From: Micromonospora pisi
Lineage (GTDB): Bacteria > Actinomycetota > Actinomycetes > Mycobacteriales > Micromonosporaceae
Assembly (NCBI RefSeq): GCF_003633685.1
Contig: NZ_RBKT01000001.1
Coordinates: 6,820,001-6,884,000 of the forward strand
Direction: 5' to 3'
Length of the DNA stretch: 64,000 nt
Shown here: positions 42,357 to 50,404 of the stretch, in pieces
How positions within the stretch are numbered: position 1 is the stretch's first letter
Layout: each line of letters starts with the position of its first letter
The notes under the pieces: generated by a model
Told to the model about the DNA's origin: nothing
The model's database searches: none
What the model saw: only the letters and a program-made list of their open reading frames with translations
Program-made: the position numbers and the translations under genes

Positions 42357-44729
42357 TCAACGCCCCGGGGTCAGGGTCACTTCCTCTCCCGGCCGCAGCG
42401 TCACGCGTTGCCGCCAGTTGCCGGCCCGTACCTCGGTGCTGGTGCCGCCGATGCTACGGACCGTAGCCCGCAGGACCTTTCCGTCCCGCCAGGTGATGTC
42501 GGTCTCGAAGCCGCCCCTGGCTCCGATGCCGGTGACCGATCCCTGCGCGGCCCAGGCGCGGGGCAGCGCCGGCAGCAGCTCGATCACGCCGGGGCGGGAG
42601 TAGAGCAGCATCTCCAGGGCCGCGGTGGCGCCGCCGAGGTTCGCGTCGATCTGGAAAATCGTGTAGCTGCCCTGGCTGTACATGTCGAAGAAGTTCGCCG
42701 AGGTGCCGTTGCCGTTGTTCATCGACGGGCGCATCACGGTGAGGTACAGCTGGTACGCACGCTCGGCATCCTTGAGTCGGGCCCAGCACAGCGAGCGCCA
42801 CGCACATGCCCAGCCGTAGCTGTCCATGCCGCGCGCCAGGAGGAGGTTGCGTACGCCGTCAAGCAGTTCCTTCGGACTGGTGTCGAAGGCGATCCGGTCG
42901 GCTGGAAAGAATCCGATCAACGGGGAGAGGTGTCGGTGCGTGACCTCGCCGAGGTTGTCCGGGGTCATCCACTCCTCGAGCCAGCCGGTCGTCGGGCTGA
43001 CCCGGGGCAGGTAGAGCCGCGACTGTAGATCCTTGACCTCGGCTGCGAACTCGGCGTCCCGGCCGAGCCGCTCGCTCGCGACCTGGATCTGCTGGAACAG
43101 GTCCCAGGCGAGTTCCTGCGCGTACGTGATGCCCTTGGCGTCCGGCCCGTGCTCCGGTGACCAGGCGGTGTCGTCGATGAGCACCTCACGGGAGGTGCCG
43201 TCCGAATCGGTCACGGTTGTGGTGATGAGTCGGGCCTGCCAGAACTCCGCCGCTCCCTTGAGCACCGGGTAGATCTTCTCCAGGTACGCGCGGTCCTGGC
43301 TGTACTCGTAGTGCCGCCACAGCGAATTGCACAGCCAGGCGTTGCCGGAGGGGTGCCACACCCAGCCGCTGCCGCCGTGGATGTTGGTGGAGAACGCGAC
43401 CGCCCAGCCGGCCAGCTTCCCGCTGCTGTTGCGGAAGCGGTTCTTCGGGTCGTTGAACAGTCGTCGGGTCACGTCGGTCCAGACCGGCAGCTGGGACACG
43501 CAGTAATCAGCCAGCGCGTCCGCACACTCACCAAGACCTGCCGGGTCGGCAAGCCAGTAGTTCATTTGCACGTTGATGTCGGTGTGGTAGTCGGCATACC
43601 AGTCAGGGGTGTTGTTGTGGATCCACAGGCCCTGCAGGTTCATCGGCAGCCCGTCGCGGGAGCCGGTGATCGTGAGGTAACGGCCGAACTGGAGGTAGGC
43701 GGCCTCAAGCTCGGGGTCCGCGGTGGACGGATCGGTGTACCGCACGGCGAGGCGCGACCACGAGTCGAGCGCGCGCTGCACCGGCGACGACGAGCCGAGG
43801 TCGATCGTCATCCGGTCGTACAGCCGTCGATAGTCGGCAACGTGCGTGCCGAGGAGTTTGGTCGGGGCGATCCCGGCGGCCGCGGCGGCTTTCGCGCGGG
43901 CGAGAGCCAGCGGATCGGTCGACGGATCACGGAAGTCCCTCGCCGCGTCCGGGGAGTAGTCGGTGCCCGCGCAGATCACGATCAGCACCTCGCGGCAGCC
44001 TTCGAAGGTGACCTTGGCGCCGTCGGCGCGGACCCGGCCGCCACTGCCGAGCACGGTGACCGCCGCCGCGTACCGCAGACCGTTGGCGAGCGCCCCGGCG
44101 AAGCTCGCCCGGTCGCCGGTCGCCGTGGTGGTCTCGCCGTGGGTGCCGACGAGGGATATCGCGCCGGTGTGGCTGCCGCCGCCGGACTGGGTGAGCCGTA
44201 GGACGATCACGTCGTCCGGATGGCTGGCGTAGATTTCGCGGCGGTAGTGCGCCTTGCCGATCCGATAGCTCGCCGAGACGATTCCGTTGCTGAGGTCGAG
44301 CTGCCGACGGTAGTCCGTGTATTCCTCCGGGCCGTGCCCGGTCAGCGTGACATGCACCTGGGCGAGTACGCCGAAGCTGCCGAACCCGGACGCGTCGTAC
44401 CCCAGCTGGCCGTCGCTGGTCAGCGAGTCGTTGCGGCCACCGGTCCAGAAGGACCCATCAGTCAGGTAGAGCGCGTCGTCGACTGGATTGCCGCTGACCA
44501 GCGCACCCAGGCGACCGTTGCCGATCGGGAGGCCCTCTCGGATGATCTGGTCCTCCCGGGCCGGCGTGCGGTACCAGAGCGTGGTGGCCTGGGCGTCGGG
44601 AACCAGCGTGGCGTCGGCGGGCCGGACCGGTGCGGCGTGCGCGGTGAACGGCCGGGCGCCGCCGAGCGCGATACCGGCCGCGGCTGCACCGGTCAGGCCG
44701 AGGAAGCCACGGCGGGACGATTCGAGCAC
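42357..44729 (-). CDS. Secreted GH95 glycosidase (alpha-L-fucosidase family)
   Basis: 790 residues from GTG 44729 with GGGGAGAGG upstream. Tat signal SRRGFLGLTGAAAAG, cut near AHA. The N-terminal beta domain starts at LWYRTPAREDQIIREGLPIGNGRLGALV. The (alpha/alpha)6 domain contains NLQGLW, TDINVQMNYW (N386), WSPEHGP with the likely acid Glu526, and FQIDANLGG with Asp695. In GH95 the equivalent of TDIN is usually NIN, a pair of asparagines; here residue 384 is Asp. It should cleave terminal alpha-L-fucose or L-galactose from plant or other glycans outside the cell. A promoter with repeated CGAAAC boxes lies upstream. Confidence 0.9.
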   Translation of the reverse strand: MLESSRRGFLGLTGAAAAGIALGGARPFTAHAAPVRPADATLVPDAQATTLWYRTPAREDQIIREGLPIGNGRLGALVSGNPVDDALYLTDGSFWTGGRNDSLTSDGQLGYDASGFGSFGVLAQVHVTLTGHGPEEYTDYRRQLDLSNGIVSASYRIGKAHYRREIYASHPDDVIVLRLTQSGGGSHTGAISLVGTHGETTTATGDRASFAGALANGLRYAAAVTVLGSGGRVRADGAKVTFEGCREVLIVICAGTDYSPDAARDFRDPSTDPLALARAKAAAAAGIAPTKLLGTHVADYRRLYDRMTIDLGSSSPVQRALDSWSRLAVRYTDPSTADPELEAAYLQFGRYLTITGSRDGLPMNLQGLWIHNNTPDWYADYHTDINVQMNYWLADPAGLGECADALADYCVSQLPVWTDVTRRLFNDPKNRFRNSSGKLAGWAVAFSTNIHGGSGWVWHPSGNAWLCNSLWRHYEYSQDRAYLEKIYPVLKGAAEFWQARLITTTVTDSDGTSREVLIDDTAWSPEHGPDAKGITYAQELAWDLFQQIQVASERLGRDAEFAAEVKDLQSRLYLPRVSPTTGWLEEWMTPDNLGEVTHRHLSPLIGFFPADRIAFDTSPKELLDGVRNLLLARGMDSYGWACAWRSLCWARLKDAERAYQLYLTVMRPSMNNGNGTSANFFDMYSQGSYTIFQIDANLGGATAALEMLLYSRPGVIELLPALPRAWAAQGSVTGIGARGGFETDITWRDGKVLRATVRSIGGTSTEVRAGNWRQRVTLRPGEEVTLTPGR

Positions 44730-44813
44730 TGCCTCTCCCCTCAGTGATCGGACCTCTTGTCTTAATCGAGGCGGTGACCGACCAGGATGGAGGGGCCAAA
44801 GTCCTCAATAGAT

Positions 44814-44855
44814 CCGATGTTTCGCAACATACGGCGGAAGTTTCGAGCATGTCAA
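44814..44855 (-). promoter_or_regulatory. Promoter of the GH95 gene with repeated operator-like boxes
   Basis: On the minus strand TTGACA (44855-44850) and TATGTT (44831-44826) are near-consensus -35 and -10 boxes with 18-bp spacing. CGAAACTTCCG lies in the spacer (44845-44835) and CGAAACATCGG just after the -10 (44824-44814). The repeated CGAAACnTCnG resembles operators of LacI-type repressors of glycosidase genes (from memory), which would let substrate sugars induce the gene. The rest of the 44730-45114 gap shows no gene. Confidence 0.6.
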
Positions 44856-45114
44856 CAGATCGGGCATCAACGCCGCCGCGAAATCGTCGCCACGGCTGCT
44901 CCCGGATGCCCCCGTCCGCCGCCTGCCTCGTCCGGCCGACAGCCGGCCAGCGCATGCCGCTGGCCGGGCGGTAGGTGTGGGGGCGTGCGGCATCACGGCG
45001 TCGGTCGTGGTGGCGGCGCAGGAGGCGCCAGCCTCGGGGTGTCCGGTGACGTGCTCCAGACGGAGGTGCGGTGAGGAACGCCGCTTCCGGGCGCCCGACC
45101 CGAGGAGATGCGGT

Positions 45115-45939
45115 CTATTGTGTGCGAGCGCGTTGGCGGGCGGCCTCGTAGAGCACGACCGTGCCGGCGGTCGCCGCGTTGAGGGAACTGGCCGCGCCGG
45201 TGATCGGGATCCGTACGGTCCGGTCGCTCACCTCCCGCCAGCCGGTGCTGAGCCCGTTCGTCTCGTTGCCGACCAGCACCACTCTCGGCCCGGTCAGGTC
45301 GTAGTCGGCCACGTCCAGGTCGCCGTCCTCGTCGGTGCCGACGATCTCGATCGGTAGGCCGTGCCCGCGCAGACCGGTCACCCAGTCGACGACCTCCCGA
45401 TGGCTGGCGGCGCGTACGACCGGGACGGCGAAGAGTGAACCCGTGCTCGCCCGGACCGCCTTCGGGTCGTACGGGTCGGCGGCGTGACCGGTGATGACCA
45501 CACCGGAGGCGCCGAACGCGTCCGCCGAGCGGACCAGCGTGCCGATGTTGCCCGGTGTCGTCGGCCGGTCGAAGACCAGCACGAGGCTGTCCGGGCCGGC
45601 GGGCAGGCGATCGAGCCGGTCCTCCGGCAACCCCACCACGGCGAGCAGTTCCGGCGACTCCTCGTCCTTGCCACCGAGTTCGGCCATCAGGTCGGGTGTC
45701 ATCACGACCCGCACACTGTCGACCCGGTCGAGCAGGTCCCGGGCCCACCTCGACAACCCCTGCCCGTACGGGTGGAGCAGGGCGCGGATCTCCCAGCCGT
45801 GCTCGACGGCGAGGCTGATCGGTCGTACCCCCTGGACCAGGAACTCACCCGCCCGCTGCCGTTTGGTGCGGTTGGTCAGGAGCGCCTGCCACTGCTGGAA
45901 GCTCGCGTTCCGGGTGGTGATCTTCAAGGTCTTCGCCAC
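45115..45939 (-). CDS. SpoU/TrmH-family RNA 2'-O-methyltransferase
   Basis: 274 residues. The three SPOUT motifs are present: PTTPGNIGTLVRSADAFG (motif 1), VLVGNETNGLS (motif 2) and ITGAASSLNAATAGTVVLYE (motif 3). The N-terminal ~110 residues form an L7Ae-like substrate-binding part (FLVQGVRPISLAVEHGWEI). It methylates a ribose 2'-OH in tRNA or rRNA using SAM bound in the C-terminal knot. Which RNA is modified cannot be told. Single gene, divergent from the ABC transporter. Confidence 0.9.
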   Translation of the reverse strand: MAKTLKITTRNASFQQWQALLTNRTKRQRAGEFLVQGVRPISLAVEHGWEIRALLHPYGQGLSRWARDLLDRVDSVRVVMTPDLMAELGGKDEESPELLAVVGLPEDRLDRLPAGPDSLVLVFDRPTTPGNIGTLVRSADAFGASGVVITGHAADPYDPKAVRASTGSLFAVPVVRAASHREVVDWVTGLRGHGLPIEIVGTDEDGDLDVADYDLTGPRVVLVGNETNGLSTGWREVSDRTVRIPITGAASSLNAATAGTVVLYEAARQRARTQ

Positions 45940-46098
45940 GTGGGAACTGGCCCTCCTGGTCCGGGATCGAACCCGACCCTACAGGGACCGGCGCGAGGTC
46001 AACGGCGCAGGTGGCAGCGGTCAGGGGCGCGGCTCGACCCGTCCACCGCACCGTGGACCCGCGGCTCCCGCCAGACGGCGGAGACTAGGGTGCGGGGG

Positions 46099-47835
46099 AT
46101 GACCGACACGTACGCGGACCCCGGCGAGCCGGACGTACGCGGTCCCGGGTGGTATCTGTGGTGGCTGGTGACCAGCCAGTGGCGGCGGATCCTGTTGGGC
46201 GCCACGCTCGGCACCGTCTGGATGGTCTGCCTGACGCTGCCGCCGTACCTGCTGAGCCGGGCGATCGACGACGGGCTGCGGTCCGGGCACTCGGCGGCGC
46301 TGGTCGGCTGGGTGGCGGGCCTGCTCGGCGTCGGGGTGCTGAACGCCTTCGTCGGCATGTTCCGCCACCGCACGATGACCCGGATCCGGATGGACGCCGC
46401 CTTCCGTACCGTGCGGGTCGTGGTGGGGCAGGCGACCCGGCTCGGTGCCGCGCTGCCCCGGCAGGTGACCGCCGGCGAGGTGGCCACGATCGGGATCGGC
46501 GACGTCTGGGTGGTCAGCGGGGTGCTCACCATCTGCGGTCCCGGCGTGGGCGCGGTCATCGCGTACGTCGTGGTGGCGGTGCTGCTGTTCTCGGTCTCGC
46601 CGCTGCTCGCGGCGGTGGTGCTGCTCGGCGTACCGCTGCTCAGTGTGCTGGTCGGGCCGCTGCTGGGGCGGCTGCAACGGGTCGGGATGGTGTACCGGGA
46701 GCGGGAGGGGACGCTGGCCGACCGGATCGTGGACATCGTCGGTGGCCTGCGGGTGCTCAACGGCTTCGGTGGCAAGGAGATCTACGCCGAGCGCTACCGG
46801 CAGGGTTCGCGGGCACTCCAGGCCGACGGATACCGGCTCGGTGCGGTGACGAGCTGGATCGAGGCGCTCAAGGTCGGCCTGCCGATGGTCTTCCTCGCCG
46901 CGGTCACCTGGCTGGCCGCCCGTACCGCCGCGCAGGGCGGCATCAGCGTCGGCGAACTGGTCGCGGTCTACGGGTACGTGGCGGTCCTGGTGGTGCCGGT
47001 GGCGTTCTTCATCGAGGGCGGTCTCGACCTCAGCCGGGGGCTGGTCTCCGCCCGCCGGGTGATCCGGTTCCTTCGGTTGGAGCCCGACGACGCCGTCCGC
47101 CGGGTGACCGCGCAGGCGCCGGTGCTGCCGTCGCCGCTACGTGATCCCGCCTCCGGTGTCGAGGTGGCACCCGGCAAGCTGACCGTGCTCGCCGCCGCCC
47201 GGCCGGCGGAGTCCACGACCGTGGTCGAGCGCCTCGGCGGCTTCGTGGACTCCGACGTGACCTGGGGTGACGTACGGCTCGACGCGATCGACCCCGCCCG
47301 GGTACGGGACCGGATCCTGGTCGCCGACAACGAGGCCGCCCTCTTCTCCGGCACCCTCCGGGAGGTGCTCGGGGGTCGGTGGGACCGGGACGAGGAGGCG
47401 ATCCTGCGGGCGGTCCACGCCGCCGCGGCGCGGGATGTCGTACTCGGCATGCCGGACGGGCTCGACTCGACCGTCGACGCCCAGGGGCGCAATCTCTCCG
47501 GCGGCCAGCGGCAGCGGGTCCGACTGGCCCGTGCGCTGCTGGCCGACCCCGAGGTGCTGCTGGCCGTCGAACCGACCTCGGCGGTGGACGCGCACACCGA
47601 GGCGGCGGTGGCGTCCCGGCTCCGGGCCACCCGGACCGGTCGTACCACCGTGGTCGTCAGCACCTCGCCGCTCCTGCTCGACCAGGCGGACCTGGTGTAC
47701 TACCTGCACGACGGCCGCGCGGTCGCCGCCGGCACCCACCGCGAACTCCTGCTCGCACACCCCGGCTACCGCCGTCTGGTCGCCCGTACCACCGCCGACG
47801 AGCCCGGCCCACCCGCCCAGCGGGAGCCCCGGTGA
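46099..47835 (+). CDS. ABC exporter half-transporter, Walker A lost
   Basis: 578 residues. ATG 46099 lies seven bases after TAGGGT, suiting leaderless translation; GTG 46090 is an alternative. The first ~320 residues are a six-helix exporter membrane domain (LPPYLLSRAIDDGL, FRHRTMTRIRMDAAFRTVRV). In the nucleotide domain the Walker A P-loop is gone: residues 365-374 read AAARPAESTT without the GxGKST lysine. The signature LSGGQ (466-470) is perfect, and Walker B ends VEP with Glu491 but without the Asp. It is therefore the degenerate partner of the next gene, with which it overlaps by GTGA. Confidence 0.92.
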   Translation: MTDTYADPGEPDVRGPGWYLWWLVTSQWRRILLGATLGTVWMVCLTLPPYLLSRAIDDGLRSGHSAALVGWVAGLLGVGVLNAFVGMFRHRTMTRIRMDAAFRTVRVVVGQATRLGAALPRQVTAGEVATIGIGDVWVVSGVLTICGPGVGAVIAYVVVAVLLFSVSPLLAAVVLLGVPLLSVLVGPLLGRLQRVGMVYREREGTLADRIVDIVGGLRVLNGFGGKEIYAERYRQGSRALQADGYRLGAVTSWIEALKVGLPMVFLAAVTWLAARTAAQGGISVGELVAVYGYVAVLVVPVAFFIEGGLDLSRGLVSARRVIRFLRLEPDDAVRRVTAQAPVLPSPLRDPASGVEVAPGKLTVLAAARPAESTTVVERLGGFVDSDVTWGDVRLDAIDPARVRDRILVADNEAALFSGTLREVLGGRWDRDEEAILRAVHAAAARDVVLGMPDGLDSTVDAQGRNLSGGQRQRVRLARALLADPEVLLAVEPTSAVDAHTEAAVASRLRATRTGRTTVVVSTSPLLLDQADLVYYLHDGRAVAAGTHRELLLAHPGYRRLVARTTADEPGPPAQREPR

Positions 47836-49724
47836 CAGCGGGTCGGCGCCGCGACGCGCTGCCCGTCGCCGAACCGGCCCGGGTACGCCGTGCGGCGCTC
47901 CGGCTGATCCGGGCCGACCGGCGCGCCTTCACCGCCGTGCTCCTGCTGAACGCGCTCGCCGCCGCCGCCGGACTGGTCGGACCATGGCTGCTCGGCCGGA
48001 TCGTCAACACCGTCCAGGCCGGCGGCGGGGTGGCGGAGGTGGACCGGCTCGCCCTCACCATCCTGCTCTTCGCCCTGGTCCAACTCGTCCTCACCCGCTA
48101 CGCCCAGTACCTCGGGCACCGGTTCGGTGAGCGGACCTCGGCCCGCATCCGTGAGCGGTTCGTCGACCGGGCACTCGCCCTCCCCACCTCGGTGGTGGAA
48201 CGGGTCGGCCCCGGTGACCTGACCACCCGTGGCACCACCGACGTCGCCAGCGTCGGCCGCGTCCTGCGCGACGCCGCCCCGGAGATCCTCGTCGCGCTGG
48301 TCCAGGCGATCTTCATCCTCGGGGCGGTCTTCGTCCTCGCCCCACCGCTCGGCGCCTGCGGTCTGCTCGGTCTGCTCGGCCTCGTACTGGTGACCCGCTG
48401 GTACCTGCGCCGGGCGCACACCGCCTATCTCGCCGAGGGGGAGGCGAACTCGGCGCTCGCCGAGGTGCTGGTGACCACCGCCACCGGCGCCCGTACGGTC
48501 GAGGCGCTCGGGCTGCGGCAACGCCGGATCGACGCCTGCCTCGCGGCGATCGAGCGGTGCCGGCGCACCCGGGTCCGTACCCTCTTTCTGCGCAGCGTGG
48601 TCTATCCCGGCACGGACATCTCGCACGTCCTCCCGGTGGTCGCGGTGCTGCTGCTCGGCGGGTTGCTCTACAACCACGGCACGGTGAGCCTCGGAGCGGT
48701 GGTCAGCTCGGCGGTCTACCTGCGGCAGGTGTCGAATCCGCTGGACACCATCCTGATCTGGATCGAGCAGTTGCAGAGCAGCGGCGCCTCCTTCGCCCGG
48801 GTCGAGGGTCTGGAGCCGACTCCCCGGCCGGCATCGACCGGCGGCACCGACCCGGCCGACGACCGGATCGAGGTACGCGGGGTCCGGTACGCCTACGACG
48901 ACGAGCGGGACGTGCTGCACGGGGTGGACCTGACCGTACGGCCCGGCGAGCGGCTGGCGCTGGTCGGTCCCTCCGGCGCCGGCAAGTCCACCCTCGGTCG
49001 GCTGCTCGCCGGCATCGACGAGCCGGGTACGGGCAGCGTGACCGTGGGCGGGGTGCCGATCGCCGACCTGTCGCCGGACCGGCTGCGTCAACAGGTTGTC
49101 CTGGTCACCCAGGAACACCACGTCTTCCTCGACTCGGTACGGGGCAACCTGCTGCTCGCCGCCCCGTCGGCCAGCGAGGCCGAGTTGCGGGCGGCGCTCG
49201 CCGCCGTCGGCGCAGACTGGGTCGACGAACTGCCGGAGGGGTTGGAGACCGAGTTGGGTGACGGCGGTTACCGCCTGGACGGTGCGCGGGCGCAGCAACT
49301 CGCGCTGGCCCGGGTGGTGCTGGCGGACCCGCACACGGTGATCCTCGACGAGGCGACCGCGCTGCTCGACCCGACCACGGCGCGGGACACCGAGCGGGCG
49401 CTGGCCGCGGTGCTCGCCGGCCGTACCGTGGTCGCGATCGCGCACCGTCTGCACACCGCTCACGACGCGGACCGGGTGGCGGTGTTGGAGGGCGGACGGA
49501 TCTCCGAACTCGGCACCCACGACGACCTTGTCGCGGCCGGCGGCCCGTACGCCGCGCTCTGGCGCTCCTGGCACAGCGAAGCCGGGGCCGCTGTCGGGGT
49601 CGGGGCCGGGGACGGGGTCGCTGTCGGGGCCGGGGACGGGGTTGCCGTCGACGCGGAGGCCGCCGTCGAGGCCGATGTTCCCGTCGAGGTCTCGTCGACC
49701 CGGACCGGCGACGTTTCCGGCTAG
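47832..49724 (+). CDS. ABC exporter half-transporter, catalytic partner
   Basis: 630 residues, coupled to the previous gene by GTGA. A six-helix membrane domain (RFGERTSARIRERFVDRALAL) is followed by a nucleotide domain with intact Walker A GPSGAGKST (379-387), Walker B VILDEA with Asp506-Glu507, and switch His in IAHRLH. The signature is degenerate: residues 482-489 read LDGARAQQ in place of LSGGQ-type sequence. A low-complexity tail of V-G-A-D repeats follows residue ~580. In the heterodimer, this Walker A faces the intact LSGGQ of the partner. Substrate unknown. The stop overlaps the convergent regulator gene by four bases. Confidence 0.92.
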   Translation: MTAGRRRDALPVAEPARVRRAALRLIRADRRAFTAVLLLNALAAAAGLVGPWLLGRIVNTVQAGGGVAEVDRLALTILLFALVQLVLTRYAQYLGHRFGERTSARIRERFVDRALALPTSVVERVGPGDLTTRGTTDVASVGRVLRDAAPEILVALVQAIFILGAVFVLAPPLGACGLLGLLGLVLVTRWYLRRAHTAYLAEGEANSALAEVLVTTATGARTVEALGLRQRRIDACLAAIERCRRTRVRTLFLRSVVYPGTDISHVLPVVAVLLLGGLLYNHGTVSLGAVVSSAVYLRQVSNPLDTILIWIEQLQSSGASFARVEGLEPTPRPASTGGTDPADDRIEVRGVRYAYDDERDVLHGVDLTVRPGERLALVGPSGAGKSTLGRLLAGIDEPGTGSVTVGGVPIADLSPDRLRQQVVLVTQEHHVFLDSVRGNLLLAAPSASEAELRAALAAVGADWVDELPEGLETELGDGGYRLDGARAQQLALARVVLADPHTVILDEATALLDPTTARDTERALAAVLAGRTVVAIAHRLHTAHDADRVAVLEGGRISELGTHDDLVAAGGPYAALWRSWHSEAGAAVGVGAGDGVAVGAGDGVAVDAEAAVEADVPVEVSSTRTGDVSG

Positions 49725-50404
49725 GTCGGGCGGTATTCGACCTCGGGTCGGCCAGGGGTGCCGTACCGGGGGCTGCGGCTCACCCGACCGGTGCTGACCA
49801 GGTGTTCGAGGTAGCGGCGGGCGGTCACCCGAGAGGTGCCGGTCCGGGCCGACACCTCGGTCGCGGAGAGCCCCGGCTCGGACCGCAGGGTGGCGAGCAC
49901 CATGTCCAGGGTCTCCGCGCCGAGCCCCTTCGGCAGGGTGTCGGCGTCCGCGCCGCGCAGGGTGGCGAACATCCGGTCCACCTCGTGCTGGGCCACCACC
50001 GCGCCGTCGGCGAGCGCCTGCCGGCGGTATTCGGCGTACCGCTCCAGCTTGTCCCGGAACGCGGCGAAGGTGAATGGCTTGAGCAGGTAGTGGGTGACGC
50101 CGAGGGCGACCGCGGCACGGACCATGGTGAGGTCCCGGGCCGAGGTCACGGCGAGTACGTCGGTGGTGCTGCCGGCCGCCCGCAGTGCCCGGCAGACGTC
50201 CAGGCCGTGCAGGTCGGGCAGGCGGAAGTCGAGCAGTACGAGGTCCACCCCGGCGCCGCCCTCGGCGCGCAGCGCCGCCATCGCGTCCCGGGCGGTGTGT
50301 ACGACCCCGACGACGCTGAAGCCGGGTACCCGCTCGGTGTAGGCGCGGTGCGCGTCGGCGAGTAGCGGCTCGTCCTCGACGACCAGCACCCGGATGGTGG
50401 TCAC
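49721..50404 (-). CDS. Response regulator, DcuR/CitB type
   Basis: 227 residues. Receiver domain VLVVEDEPLLADAH, phosphate acceptor in LVLLDFRLPDLHG, and switch lysine in YLLKPFTF. The C-terminal DNA-binding part is the CitB-type helix-turn-helix (GLSATEVSARTGTSRVTARRYLEHL). It is the partner of the kinase gene, which overlaps it by four bases, and likely activates the dicarboxylate symporter gene at 52147. Its stop overlaps that of the ABC transporter on the other strand. Confidence 0.92.
   Translation of the reverse strand: MTTIRVLVVEDEPLLADAHRAYTERVPGFSVVGVVHTARDAMAALRAEGGAGVDLVLLDFRLPDLHGLDVCRALRAAGSTTDVLAVTSARDLTMVRAAVALGVTHYLLKPFTFAAFRDKLERYAEYRRQALADGAVVAQHEVDRMFATLRGADADTLPKGLGAETLDMVLATLRSEPGLSATEVSARTGTSRVTARRYLEHLVSTGRVSRSPRYGTPGRPEVEYRPT

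Noticed and set aside
49590-49700. Repetitive GGGGTCGG tract as a regulatory repeat
   Set aside because: It lies within the coding 3' end of the second ABC subunit and encodes a V-G-A-D tail, so it is best read as low-complexity coding sequence.
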